Positions 24,798 to 32,950 of a DNA stretch of 35,183 nucleotides are shown here, one piece after another. Source of the stretch: Comamonas suwonensis (GTDB lineage Bacteria > Pseudomonadota > Gammaproteobacteria > Burkholderiales > Burkholderiaceae_C); the NCBI RefSeq assembly GCF_012844455.2, contig NZ_JABBCQ020000026.1:1-35183 (forward strand), read 5' to 3'. The position numbers were made by a program, and so were the translations under genes. Every line of letters begins with the position of its first letter. The first letter of the stretch is position 1. Under the pieces are notes generated by a model. It searched no databases. It had not been told where the DNA came from and saw only the letters and a program-made list of their open reading frames with translations.

Positions 24798-25897
24798 TAC
24801 TTGCTCACCGGGTACGTGCCCAGCACCTTGTAGAAGGCGCACAGTGATTGCAGCTCCTGCAGCGCGGCGGCCACATTGGGTTGTGCAGGATGGCCTTCCA
24901 CGTCGATGTAGAAGTAATACTCCCACTGGCCGGTGCGGGCCGGGCGCGACTCAAAGCGGGTCATCGATACGCCGTGGTTTTTGAGCGGCACCAGCAGGTC
25001 ATGTACCGCGCCGGCGGTATTGGGTACCGATACGACGAGGCTGGTGCAGTCAGAGCCACTGGGCGCAGCCGTAGCCAGCGTGTGCGGCAGGCAGATGACG
25101 GCAAAACGCGTACGGTTGTAAGCGTCGTCCTGAATGGCGTGGCTGACGATGTGCAGGCCAAACTGCTGCGCTGCACGCTCGCCAGCAATGCCAGCCCAGT
25201 TGGGGTGAAGGGCGGCCAGGCGAGCGCCTTCGGCATTGCTCTCCACCGGGCGACGCTCTGCATGGGGCAGGTGCTTGGACAGCCAGCCCTGGCACTGGGC
25301 CAGCGCCTGGGGGTGGGCGGCGACCACTTCAATGCCGTCCAGCGAGTTGCTGGTGCGCATCAGATTGTGGCGGATCAGCATGCTGACTTCGCCCACCACA
25401 TGGCAAGGCGTGTGCAGGAACATGTCCAGCGAGCGCGTCACCACGCCTTCGTTGGAGTTTTCCACGCCCACCACGCCGTACTGGGCGCTGCCTGCGGCGG
25501 TGGCGTGAAAGACTTCCTCAAAGCTGTTGCAGTACATCAGGTCGGCAGCGCCGCCGAAGTACTGAATAGCGGCTTCTTCACAGAAGGTGCCAGCCGGGCC
25601 GAGTACAGCCACGCGCTGGGGAGATTCCAACGCCAGACAGGCGGACATGATTTCGCGCCAGATGGCGGCCACATGCGCGCCCTTCAGGGGGCCGGGGTTG
25701 TTGCGCTTGATCTTCTCGATCACCTGCGCCACGCGGTCAGGGCGGAAGAAGGAGGAGCCTTCTTTTTTCTTGAGCTCACCCACTTGTTCGGCCACATGGG
25801 CGCGCTGGTTGACCAGGTCCAGCAATTGGCGGTCCAGCGAGTCGATCTGGTTGCGTAGCGTCAGCAACTCGGGGCTGGCTTGTGGGTCTTGGCTCAT
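24797..25897 (-). CDS. pheA: Bifunctional chorismate mutase / prephenate dehydratase (P-protein)
   Basis: The P-protein converts chorismate to prephenate and then to phenylpyruvate. The 366 residues contain a chorismate mutase domain of the AroQ type (about 10-90, LRNQIDSLDRQLLDLVNQRA), a prephenate dehydratase domain (about 95-270) with VGVENSNEGVV and the TRF motif in YNRTRFAVI, and a C-terminal ACT domain (about 280-360) with the feedback-site ESRP motif in MTRFESRPARTGQWEYYFY. Phenylalanine inhibition is therefore expected. It is followed directly by tyrA. In many other Burkholderiales a hisC-type aminotransferase gene lies between pheA and tyrA; it is absent here. Confidence 0.96.
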   Translation of the reverse strand: MSQDPQASPELLTLRNQIDSLDRQLLDLVNQRAHVAEQVGELKKKEGSSFFRPDRVAQVIEKIKRNNPGPLKGAHVAAIWREIMSACLALESPQRVAVLGPAGTFCEEAAIQYFGGAADLMYCNSFEEVFHATAAGSAQYGVVGVENSNEGVVTRSLDMFLHTPCHVVGEVSMLIRHNLMRTSNSLDGIEVVAAHPQALAQCQGWLSKHLPHAERRPVESNAEGARLAALHPNWAGIAGERAAQQFGLHIVSHAIQDDAYNRTRFAVICLPHTLATAAPSGSDCTSLVVSVPNTAGAVHDLLVPLKNHGVSMTRFESRPARTGQWEYYFYIDVEGHPAQPNVAAALQELQSLCAFYKVLGTYPVSK

Positions 25898-25910
25898 GGG
25901 TTCCTCAAAT

Positions 25911-25940
25911 CTTGTAGCTGCTTGCGCCTGATCTTTAACG
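25911..25940. repeat. Half copy of the dispersed small repeat
   Basis: CTTGTAGCTGCTTGCGCCTGAT matches the left arm of the copy at 10111-10157. It lies in the serC-pheA gap. The rest of that 138-nt gap shows no clear promoter or terminator. Confidence 0.5.
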
Positions 25941-26035
25941 TTTTCAGGGAGTTCTGACCCCGAAAGCCGTTGTTGAAGCGCGCTGGCAGCTCATCTTGTA
26001 TTGTGTGCGTACGGTCGGCGTGAGGCGGGTGGGTT

Positions 26036-27145
26036 TTAAGCTTGGCGCTGCTCAAAGTCTTCCATATAGGAAATCAGCGCCTGCACGCCTGCGATGGGCA
26101 TAGCGTTGTAAATGCTCGCGCGCATGCCGCCCACCGACTTGTGGCCCTTGAGCTGCAGCAGACCGGCTTCTTTGGCGCCCGCCAGAAAGGCGTCATTGCG
26201 CGACTCATCGCGTAGGAAGAAGGGGATATTCATGCGCGAGCGGCAGTTCTCGGCCACCTTGTTCACGTAAAAGCGCGACTGATCGACATAGTCGTAGAAC
26301 AGGTCGGCCTTGGCGATATTGCGTGCTTCCATCGCGGCCACGCCGGTCAGCGTGCCTTCTTTTTGCTGCTTGAGCCACTTGAAGGTCAGGCCGGCCATGT
26401 AAATGCCCCAGGTGGGAGGCGTGTTGTACATGCTGCCGTTGTCGGCCACGGTTTGGTAATCAAAGGCGCTGGGGCAGATGGGGAGGGCGTGGCCCAGCAG
26501 GTCTTCGCGCACGATGACGATGGTCAGGCCCGCCGGGCCAATGTTCTTTTGCGCGCCGCCAAAGGCCAGGCCCACGCGGCTCCAGTTGATGGAGCGCGAT
26601 GCGACGTGCGAGGAAAAGTCGATGACCAGTGGCGCATCCGAGCCCAGCGCCTTCAGGTCGGGCAGCTCTTGAAACTCCACGCCATGAATGGTCTCGTTGC
26701 TGCAGATGTGCACATAGCTTGCGCCGCGGCTCAGGTTCCAGCTGCTGGCTGCGGGGATCGTTGTGTAGTCGCTGTCCTTGCCCGTGGCAATCACATTGGC
26801 TTCGCTGGCGTACTTGACGGCTTCCTTGGCCGACTTCTGGCTCCAGCTGCCGGTCACCACAAAATCGGTCACGCCGGCGCGCGAAAGGTTCATCGGCACG
26901 ATGGCGTTTTCAGCCAGACCGCCGCCTTGCATGAACAGAATCTTGAAATGAGCGGGCACGGCCAGCAGCTCACGCAGATCGGCTTCCGCGGCTTCGTAAA
27001 TGCTGATGAATTCCTTGCCGCGATGGCTCATTTCCATCACGCCCATGCCAGAGCCATGCCAGTCCAGCATTTCGGCGGCTGCGGTTTGCAGCACTTCTTC
27101 AGGGATGGCGGCGGGGCCTGCGGAGAAGTTATAGGGGCGGTTCAT
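26036..27145 (-). CDS. serC: Phosphoserine aminotransferase
   Basis: SerC transfers an amino group from glutamate to 3-phosphohydroxypyruvate (serine synthesis) and to the analogous intermediate of pyridoxal phosphate synthesis. The 369 residues begin [19 protein letters not shown], the diagnostic N terminus. The PLP-binding lysine is Lys200 in [12 protein letters not shown], with MQGGG near 73 and [11 protein letters not shown] upstream. The frame is open from a TTG at 27160. The ATG at 27145 is chosen from family alignment; its ribosome site (GAGCG) is weak. It follows gyrA, as in other Burkholderiales. Confidence 0.95.
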   Translation of the reverse strand: MNRPYNFSAGPAAIPEEVLQTAAAEMLDWHGSGMGVMEMSHRGKEFISIYEAAEADLRELLAVPAHFKILFMQGGGLAENAIVPMNLSRAGVTDFVVTGSWSQKSAKEAVKYASEANVIATGKDSDYTTIPAASSWNLSRGASYVHICSNETIHGVEFQELPDLKALGSDAPLVIDFSSHVASRSINWSRVGLAFGGAQKNIGPAGLTIVIVREDLLGHALPICPSAFDYQTVADNGSMYNTPPTWGIYMAGLTFKWLKQQKEGTLTGVAAMEARNIAKADLFYDYVDQSRFYVNKVAENCRSRMNIPFFLRDESRNDAFLAGAKEAGLLQLKGHKSVGGMRASIYNAMPIAGVQALISYMEDFEQRQA

Positions 27146-27167
27146 CAGATTTACGCTCAAAACATGT

Positions 27168-27206
27168 GAAAGCGCATGTCTAGCTTGCGCTTTCAGCTAT
27201 CAAAAA
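27168..27206. repeat. Dispersed small repeat, rearranged copy upstream of serC
   Basis: GAAAGCGC (27168-27175) and GCGCTTTC (27187-27194) are inverted arms, followed by AGCTATCAAAAA, which matches the end of the repeat family. It forms the serC 5' region. Confidence 0.55.
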
Positions 27207-27212
27207 CATTGC

Positions 27213-27240
27213 GCCACGGCCTGGGATTCAAGCGCGTGGC
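27213..27240 (-). terminator. Possible hairpin terminator after gyrA
   Basis: GCCACG (27213-27218) and CGTGGC (27235-27240) could pair around a 16-nt loop, and a U-run (ATGTTTTTG) follows on the minus strand. The long loop makes this weak, and read-through into serC is possible. Confidence 0.35.
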
Positions 27241-27259
27241 GGCTTTCCTGGGCAGTGGC

Positions 27260-29962
27260 TTAAGAGGCGTCGCCTGGCTCTGCCGAGCCTTCAGCGGTGC
27301 CGTCTGCTGCGGTATTGCCTTCGGTTTCTTCGGCGCTGCCTTCAGCGTCGTTCGCATCATTTTCCACAATGCGCTGCAGGCCGATGAGCTTGGCGCCAGC
27401 GTCCAGGTTAATCAGCGTCACGCCCTGTGTGGCGCGGCCCAGTTCGCGGATTTCCGCGACGCGGGTACGCACCAGCACGCCGGTGTCGGTGATCAGCATG
27501 ATCTCGTCTTCAGGCGCGACCAGAGTGGCTGCCACCACCTTGCCGTTGCGCTCGGACTGTTGAATGGCAATCATGCCCTTGGTGCCACGGCCGTGGCGGG
27601 TGTATTCGCTGATGGCGGTGCGCTTGCCGTAGCCATTTTCGGTGGCGGTCAACACGCTTTGCGAGCCTTCTGCCACATTGCCCGTGCCGTCGTCGGCTTC
27701 GGCCACCAGCATGGCGATGACGTTTTGGGTCTCGTCGATGTTCATGCCGCGCACGCCGCGGGCATTGCGGCCCATGGGACGCACATCGTTTTCATCAAAA
27801 CGTACCGCCTTGCCGCCGTCGCTGAACAGCATCACGTCGTGCTTGCCGTCGGTCAGTGCTGCGCCGATCAGGAAGTCGCCCTCGTCCAGGCCCACGGCAA
27901 TAATGCCGGCCTTGCGGGGGTTGCTGAACTCGGTCAGTGCCGTCTTCTTGACGGTGCCCATGCTGGTGGCCATGAAGACGTAATGATCTTCAGGGAAGCT
28001 GCGGTTTTCACCGGTCAGCGGCAGCACCACGTTGATCTTCTCGCCGTCTTGCAGCGGGAACATGTTGACGATGGGGCGACCGCGCGAGCCGCGCGAGCCC
28101 GATGGCACTTCCCAGACCTTGAGCCAGTACATGCGGCCACGGTTGGAGAAGCACAGCAGGTAGTCGTGCGTGTTGGCGATGAAGAGCTGGTCGATCCAGT
28201 CGTCTTCCTTGGTGGCCGTGGCCAGCTTGCCGCGACCACCGCGCTTTTGGGCGCGGTACTCGGACAGGGGCTGGCTCTTGATATAGCCGGTGTGCGAGAG
28301 CGTCACCACCATGTCGGTGGGCGTAATCAGGTCTTCGGTGGACAGGTCTTGCGCGCTGTACTCGACGGTAGAGCGGCGCTCGCCCTTCTTGGTCTGGCCG
28401 AATTCGGCCTTCACGGTGTTCAGCTCTTCGCCAATGATGACGGAGACGCGCTCGGGCTTGGCAAGGATGTCCAGCAGGTCTTCGATGACCGACATGATGT
28501 CCTTGTACTCGGCCACGATCTTGTCTTGTTCCAGACCTGTCAGGCGCTGCAGACGCATCTGCAGAATTTCCTGTGCCTGAGTCTCGGACAAGCGGTACAG
28601 ACCGTTTTGCTGCATGCCGTATTCGACCTCCAGACCCTCTGGGCGGTAGTCGTCGGCATTGATCACGCCGCCATCGGTGCGCGAGCGGGTGAGCATTTCG
28701 CGCACCAGCTTGCTATCCCACGACTTTTCCATCAGCGCGGCCTTGGCCACAGGGGGCGTGGGCGCGCTACGGATGATGGCGATGAAGTCGTCGATATTGG
28801 CCAGTGCAACGGCCAGACCTTCCAGCACATGGCCGCGGTCGCGGGCCTTGCGCAGCTCGAACACGGTGCGGCGTGTCACCACTTCGCGGCGGTGCTGCAG
28901 GAAGACTTCGATCAAGTCCTTCAGATTGCACAGCTTGGGCTGACCGTTGATCAGCGCCACCATGTTCATGCCGAAGGTGTCTTGCAGCTGGGTGAGCTTG
29001 TAGAGGTTGTTGAGCACAACCTCGGGCACTTCACCGCGCTTCAATTCAATCACCAGGCGCATGCCGGACTTGTCCGACTCGTCCTGAATGTGGCTGATGC
29101 CTTCGATTTTCTTCTCGTGCACCAACTCGGCCATGCGCTCCTGCAGCGTCTTTTTATTGACCTGGTAGGGCAGTTCATCAACGATGATGGACTGGCGCTG
29201 GCCACGGTCGATGTCCTCGAAGTGGCACTTGGCGCGCATCACCACACGGCCACGACCGGTGCGATAGCCTTCCTTGACGCCGTTGATGCCGTAGATGATG
29301 CCGGCGGTGGGGAAGTCGGGCGCAGGCACGATTTCCATCAGGTCATCAATGCTGGCTTCAGGGTTCTGCAGCAGATGCAGGCAGGCGTCAACGACCTCAT
29401 TGAGGTTGTGCGGCGGAATATTCGTGGCCATACCCACGGCAATGCCCGAGGAGCCGTTGACCAGTAAGTTGGGCAAGCGGCTTGGCAGCACCAGAGGCTC
29501 GCTTTCAGAGCCGTCGTAGTTGGGGCCGAAATCCACGGTTTCCTTGTCGATATCGCCCAGCATTTCGTGGGCAATCTTCGAGAGGCGGATTTCGGTATAT
29601 CGCATGGCAGCGGCGCTGTCGCCATCCACCGAACCGAAGTTGCCCTGTCCGTCTACCAGCATGTGGCGCAGAGAGAAGTCCTGCGCCATACGCACGATGG
29701 TGTCGTAGACCGCGCTGTCGCCGTGAGGGTGGTATTTACCGATCACGTCACCGACGATACGCGCTGACTTTTTATAAGGGCGGTTCCAGTCGTTATTGAG
29801 TTCGTGCATGGCGTACAGAACGCGGCGGTGCACAGGCTTGAGGCCATCACGCGCATCAGGAAGCGCCCGGCCCACGATCACGCTCATGGCGTAATCGAGA
29901 TAACTGCGACGCATCTCCTCTTCAAGGCTGATGGGCAGAGTTTCTTTAGCAAACTGGGTCAT
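27260..29962 (-). CDS. gyrA: DNA gyrase subunit A
   Basis: GyrA is the breakage-reunion subunit of DNA gyrase. The 900 residues start [20 protein letters not shown]. The catalytic Tyr122 lies in AAMRYTEIR. The quinolone-resistance region reads [20 protein letters not shown] with Ser83 and Asp87, the wild-type residues in E. coli numbering, so no classical resistance mutation is present. The C-terminal domain carries the six-bladed beta-pinwheel, including the GyrA box as QKRGGRGK. The C terminus ends in a long acidic Glu/Asp/Ala/Gly tail ([20 protein letters not shown]), which in other GyrA proteins tunes supercoiling. It heads the leftward block, with a 229-nt gap to ompA upstream. Confidence 0.97.
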   Translation of the reverse strand: MTQFAKETLPISLEEEMRRSYLDYAMSVIVGRALPDARDGLKPVHRRVLYAMHELNNDWNRPYKKSARIVGDVIGKYHPHGDSAVYDTIVRMAQDFSLRHMLVDGQGNFGSVDGDSAAAMRYTEIRLSKIAHEMLGDIDKETVDFGPNYDGSESEPLVLPSRLPNLLVNGSSGIAVGMATNIPPHNLNEVVDACLHLLQNPEASIDDLMEIVPAPDFPTAGIIYGINGVKEGYRTGRGRVVMRAKCHFEDIDRGQRQSIIVDELPYQVNKKTLQERMAELVHEKKIEGISHIQDESDKSGMRLVIELKRGEVPEVVLNNLYKLTQLQDTFGMNMVALINGQPKLCNLKDLIEVFLQHRREVVTRRTVFELRKARDRGHVLEGLAVALANIDDFIAIIRSAPTPPVAKAALMEKSWDSKLVREMLTRSRTDGGVINADDYRPEGLEVEYGMQQNGLYRLSETQAQEILQMRLQRLTGLEQDKIVAEYKDIMSVIEDLLDILAKPERVSVIIGEELNTVKAEFGQTKKGERRSTVEYSAQDLSTEDLITPTDMVVTLSHTGYIKSQPLSEYRAQKRGGRGKLATATKEDDWIDQLFIANTHDYLLCFSNRGRMYWLKVWEVPSGSRGSRGRPIVNMFPLQDGEKINVVLPLTGENRSFPEDHYVFMATSMGTVKKTALTEFSNPRKAGIIAVGLDEGDFLIGAALTDGKHDVMLFSDGGKAVRFDENDVRPMGRNARGVRGMNIDETQNVIAMLVAEADDGTGNVAEGSQSVLTATENGYGKRTAISEYTRHGRGTKGMIAIQQSERNGKVVAATLVAPEDEIMLITDTGVLVRTRVAEIRELGRATQGVTLINLDAGAKLIGLQRIVENDANDAEGSAEETEGNTAADGTAEGSAEPGDAS

Positions 29963-30073
29963 GTCTAGTGATACTTTGACGGCTGGAAAGCAACCATTTT
30001 AGGTCGAATGGCGTGTGGCAGCAGAGCAACATAACTTAGGAATTACATAGCTCTCCTACTTGTTGGAGCTTAG

Positions 30074-30103
30074 TTGACAACACTCTTGCATGTTACGTAT
30101 GGC
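30074..30103 (+). promoter_or_regulatory. Candidate promoter of ompA
   Basis: A consensus TTGACA (30074-30079) is followed after 18 nt by TATGGC (30098-30103), or after 17 nt by GTATGG. It lies in the gyrA-ompA gap and gives a leader of roughly 80 nt. No comparable signal was found for gyrA in the same gap (29963-30073). Confidence 0.55.
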
Positions 30104-30153
30104 ACAATCGTTTCAACGTTTTTGGTGATGGTCACTGATGACGTCCACAGATT

Positions 30154-30175
30154 CGCAGCCCTGCTGCGGCTTTTT
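30154..30175 (+). other. Hairpin with T-run in the ompA leader
   Basis: CGCAGC (30154-30159) pairs with GCTGCG (30163-30168) around CCT, and GC plus five Ts follow. It ends 16 nt before the ATG, next to the ribosome site AGAGGAGA. It could be an mRNA-stabilising leader stem or an attenuator. Confidence 0.4.
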
Positions 30176-30191
30176 CCCCAAGAGGAGAACC

Positions 30192-30836
30192 ATGAAGAAA
30201 CTGAACAAAGTGGCGATGCTGTTTGCCTCCGCTGCCCTCGTGACGGCCGCTGGCGCACAAGTTAAGGCTGCAAATGGCGGCAACGTCATCGACAACTGGC
30301 AAAACGGCACCAGCGAGCTGGTGTGGAAGAACGGCACAAACGAACTGTGCTGGCGCGATGCCAACTGGACTCCTGCTACTGCCGCTGTTGATTGCGACGG
30401 TGCACTGAAGGCTCAAGTTGCTGCTCCTGCTCCCGCTGTTGTTGCTCCTCCTGTTGCTCCAGCTCCTGCAGCTATTGCTTCCAAGGTCACTTACTCTGCT
30501 GACGCCTTCTTCGACTTCGATAAGTCGGTTCTGAAGCCCGCTGGCAAGGCTAAGCTGGACGATCTGACCGGCAAGATCAAGGACATCAACCTGGAAGTTA
30601 TCATCGCCGTGGGTCACACTGACTCCGTCGGTTCCGATGCATACAACCAGAAGCTGTCGGTGCGTCGCGCTGAAGCTGTGAAGGCTTACTTGGTGTCCAA
30701 GGGCATCGAAAAGAGCCGCGTGTACACCGAAGGCAAGGGCGAAAAGCAACCCGTGGCAGACAACAAGACTGCTGCTGGCCGCGCTCAAAACCGCCGCGTG
30801 GAAATCGAAGTTGTGGGCACCAAGGCTGCTCAGTAA
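30192..30836 (+). CDS. ompA: OmpA-family outer membrane protein, short form
   Basis: This 214-residue exported protein anchors the envelope to peptidoglycan. A signal peptide (MKKLNKVAMLFASAALVTAA) is followed by a short N-terminal module of about 45 residues with two copies of an NGT-EL-W unit (QNGTSELVWKNGTNELCW) and Cys residues that could pair. A Pro/Ala/Val hinge leads to the OmpA C-terminal peptidoglycan-binding domain (about 100-214), with TYSADAFFDFDKSVLKP, VGHTDSVGSDAYNQKLSVRR and GRAQNRRVEIEV. The eight-strand beta-barrel of E. coli OmpA is absent. The ATG at 30192 has the strong ribosome site AGAGGAGA. The codon pattern looks like that of a highly expressed gene, and a strong terminator follows. 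Confidence 0.93.
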   Translation: MKKLNKVAMLFASAALVTAAGAQVKAANGGNVIDNWQNGTSELVWKNGTNELCWRDANWTPATAAVDCDGALKAQVAAPAPAVVAPPVAPAPAAIASKVTYSADAFFDFDKSVLKPAGKAKLDDLTGKIKDINLEVIIAVGHTDSVGSDAYNQKLSVRRAEAVKAYLVSKGIEKSRVYTEGKGEKQPVADNKTAAGRAQNRRVEIEVVGTKAAQ

Positions 30837-30852
30837 TCTTTGATTGCTACAC

Positions 30853-30880
30853 AAAAAGCCCCGGCAACGGGGCTTTTTTT
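30853..30880 (+). terminator. Rho-independent terminator of ompA
   Basis: AAAAAGCCCCG (30853-30863) pairs with CGGGGCTTTTT (30868-30878) around a GCAA tetraloop, followed by further Ts. Confidence 0.95.
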
Positions 30881-30918
30881 ATGCCTGATTCATTGCTGTA
30901 ATCGCGGACAATTGCACC

Positions 30919-31632
30919 ATGAGCAACACTATCAATGCCGATCCGGCAGAACTGGAAAAGTTCTCCAGCCTGGCCCATCGCTGGTGGGATCCCGAGAGTG
31001 AATTCAAACCACTGCATCAAATTAACCCCCTGAGACTTGACTGGATTAATGCCCAGGTGCCTCTGGTGAATCAGCGAGTGCTGGATGTGGGTTGTGGCGG
31101 CGGCATTCTTGCCGACTCCATGGCGCGCAAAGGGGCGAAAGTTGTGGGTATTGATCTGGCAACCAAGGCCTTGCGAGTGGCGCAGTTGCATGCGCTTGAG
31201 ACTTCAACTCCCAATATTCAGTACCACGAAGTCAGCGTAGAGCAGCTTGCACAAGAGCAGCCAGCCAGTTTTGATGTGGTGACCTGTATGGAAATGCTGG
31301 AGCATGTGCCTGACCCCGCTTCCATCGTTCGCGCTTGCGCGGAGCTGGTAAAGCCCGGTGGCTGGGTGTTTTTTTCCACCATCAATCGCAATGCTAAGGC
31401 TTTTGCACTGGCGATTGTGGCGGCGGAGTACATGCTCAAAATGATTCCCAAGGGTACGCACGAGTACGCCAAGCTGCTGCGTCCCAGCGAGCTGGCCCGT
31501 TTTGCGCGTGAAGCAGGGCTGGATCTTCAGGGTAGCAAAGGGTTGGAGCACAACCCCATCTCGGGCCGTTACTGGTTGAGCAACGATACCTCGGTCAATT
31601 ACATGCTGGCAACTCGCCGCCCACAGGAGTAA
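30919..31632 (+). CDS. ubiG: Ubiquinone biosynthesis O-methyltransferase
   Basis: UbiG carries out both O-methylation steps of ubiquinone synthesis with S-adenosylmethionine. The 237 residues begin with the family N terminus ADPAELEKFSSLAHRWWDP, followed by FKPLHQINPLRLDWI. The SAM-binding motif is VLDVGCGGGILADSMA (near 54-69). CMEMLEHVPDP and GTHEYAKLLRPSEL are further UbiG signatures. It overlaps gph by one base or is separated from it by a few bases, as in other Burkholderiales where ubiG-gph pairs are common. Confidence 0.95.
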   Translation: MSNTINADPAELEKFSSLAHRWWDPESEFKPLHQINPLRLDWINAQVPLVNQRVLDVGCGGGILADSMARKGAKVVGIDLATKALRVAQLHALETSTPNIQYHEVSVEQLAQEQPASFDVVTCMEMLEHVPDPASIVRACAELVKPGGWVFFSTINRNAKAFALAIVAAEYMLKMIPKGTHEYAKLLRPSELARFAREAGLDLQGSKGLEHNPISGRYWLSNDTSVNYMLATRRPQE

Positions 31633-31637
31633 TGAGT

Positions 31638-32297
31638 ATGTGGAAGCATGTAAAAGCAGTGCTTTTCGATCTGGATGGCACATTGATCGATAGCGCCCCT
31701 GACTTGGGTGCAGCTGCTGACAAAATGCGCGTGGACCGAGGAATGCCGTCGCTCCCGCTGGATGCCTATCGCCATATGGCTGGCGCTGGCGCACGTGGAA
31801 TGCTGGGTATTGCCTTTGGCATGATGCCTGAATCTGCAGGCTTTGCGGAAATGCGAGAAGAGTTTTTTCGCAATTACGAGCAATGCATGACTGAGCGTAC
31901 TTACGCCTTCGATGGCGTGCCTGAGCTGATTCAGACGCTGGAAGCTGGGTCGCTCCTGTGGGGCATCGTCACCAACAAGTCCATGCGCTTTACCGGTCCA
32001 TTGACTCAGCAAATGCCTTTGTTCTCCAAGGCCGCTGCGGTGGTGAGCGGAGATACGACACCCCATGCCAAGCCGCATCCGGAGCCGTTGTTTGAGGCGG
32101 CTCGGCGTATGAATATTGATCCCGAGCATTGCATTTATGTTGGGGATGACGAGCGCGACATTCAGGCTGGCGCTGCCGCAGGCATGAAAACAGTGGCCGC
32201 CTGCTACGGATACCTGGGTGCAAAGACCGATACAGCCCATTGGGGTGCAGATGCGCACATCAAATCTCCCCTTGAGCTGTTGAAGTTGCTGGGATGA
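31638..32297 (+). CDS. gph: Phosphoglycolate phosphatase (HAD family)
   Basis: This HAD-superfamily hydrolase removes phosphate from 2-phosphoglycolate arising from DNA repair or photorespiration-like reactions; some close homologues act on other small phosphates. Motif I is VLFDLDGTLIDSAPDL with the nucleophile Asp. Motif II is the Thr in GIVTNK, motif III the Lys in HAKPHPEPL, and motif IV YVGDDERDIQAG. The protein has 219 residues with this start, normal for Gph. An ATG at 31632 overlaps the ubiG stop (TAATG) and would add two residues. The ATG at 31638 is favoured because GGAG lies 8 nt upstream. The 3' end probably contains the ssrA promoter. Confidence 0.92.
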   Translation: MWKHVKAVLFDLDGTLIDSAPDLGAAADKMRVDRGMPSLPLDAYRHMAGAGARGMLGIAFGMMPESAGFAEMREEFFRNYEQCMTERTYAFDGVPELIQTLEAGSLLWGIVTNKSMRFTGPLTQQMPLFSKAAAVVSGDTTPHAKPHPEPLFEAARRMNIDPEHCIYVGDDERDIQAGAAAGMKTVAACYGYLGAKTDTAHWGADAHIKSPLELLKLLG

Positions 32298-32300
32298 GGC

Positions 32301-32306
32301 TAGAAT
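32301..32306 (+). promoter_or_regulatory. Candidate -10 element of ssrA
   Basis: TAGAAT lies 4 nt after the gph stop and 9 nt before the mature tmRNA 5' end. TGTTGA, 17 nt upstream inside gph, is a weak -35. Confidence 0.5.
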
Positions 32307-32315
32307 AGGAAGTAA

Positions 32316-32692
32316 GGGGCTGTCCTGGTTTCGACGTGGGTTCGGGACCGGTGCGGTGCATGTCGAGCTTGAGTGACGCTCGTAAATCTCCATTCAAAAA
32401 ACTAACTGCAAACGACGAACGTTTCGCACTCGCCGCTTAATCCGGTGAGCCTTACAACAGCACGCTAGTGGGCTGGGCAAGGGGGTAGCAATATCTCCAG
32501 GCTGTAAGGGAATTTTCATTAGCTGGCTGGGTATCGGGCTTCTTGATACTTGGCGAGATTTTAGGAAGCTGGCTAACCAAGTAGCGTGTGCCTGCGGGGC
32601 TTGGGTGGCGAGATTTAAATCAGAGCACTAAACATGTAGATCTGTCCGGCGAAGGCTTGCGGACGCGGGTTCAATTCCCGCCAGCTCCACCA
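32316..32692 (+). ncRNA. ssrA: Transfer-messenger RNA (tmRNA)
   Basis: tmRNA rescues stalled ribosomes and tags the nascent peptide for proteolysis. This 377-nt one-piece tmRNA has an Ala-type acceptor stem, GGGGCTG at the 5' end with CAGCTCC at the 3' end, including the G3-U70 pair, and an encoded CCA. The 5' end GGGGCTGTCCTGGTTTCGAC is the conserved start. The T-arm is GGGTTCAATTCCC. The tag reading frame (32408-32440) encodes ANDERFALAA followed by TAA, the usual betaproteobacterial tag. The 3' end is the likely integration site of the element to the right. Confidence 0.97.
32660..32692 (+). other. Probable attachment site in the tmRNA 3' end
   Basis: A P4-type integrase gene begins 217 nt after the tmRNA 3' end and reads away from it, the standard arrangement for islands inserted in ssrA. 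The att core is expected within the T-arm/acceptor region. The matching copy would be at the far end of the island, outside the window, so the exact core cannot be defined. Confidence 0.5.
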
Positions 32693-32703
32693 TTCACCCA
32701 TCC

Positions 32704-32736
32704 AAAGGGGTTCAATGAAGTTCATTGAACCCCTTT
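32704..32736 (+). terminator. Terminator of ssrA
   Basis: AAAGGGGTTCAATGAA (32704-32719) and TTCATTGAACCCCTTT (32721-32736) are perfect reverse complements around a single base. The stem is followed by TTCTTTT. Confidence 0.9.
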
Positions 32737-32806
32737 TTCTTTTGAAAAATCAATGACTTATAGTGCAATTGAGTCTAGGGAGATTCCACTTCTGCCAATA
32801 ACGAGA

Positions 32807-32950
32807 GGGGGAACAGCTGGGGGAACAGACGATTGAAATGGTAGATTTACCCCCATTGTTCCCCCACCTCCCTCTGAGGAAGGTGATTTTTGAGAGGTTT
32901 GTTCCCCCATGTTGACCGATGCTCAGTGCAGAAATGCCACTTGTTCCCCC
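32807..32950. repeat. Five-copy TGTTCCCCC motif array around the integrase start
   Basis: GGGGGAACA occurs at 32807-32815 and 32819-32827. The reverse complement TGTTCCCCC occurs at 32857-32865, 32900-32908 and 32942-32950. The last three are 43 and 42 nt apart, about four helical turns. The middle one abuts the integrase ATG and the last is inside its coding region. They are good candidates for integrase arm-type sites or an autorepressor operator. Confidence 0.7.

Noticed and set aside
27176..29467. 763-residue frame antisense to gyrA
   Set aside because: No domain is seen, and the start lies in the serC leader repeat. gyrA on the other strand is certain.
29705..29730. Possible fluoroquinolone-resistance mutation in gyrA
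   Set aside because: Codons 83 and 87 read Ser and Asp, the wild-type residues.
32807..32950. The TGTTCCCCC array as a CRISPR or replication iteron set
   Set aside because: The 9-bp units are in mixed orientation with variable short spacers and overlap the int coding start. There are no cas or rep genes nearby, so integrase or regulator sites fit better.
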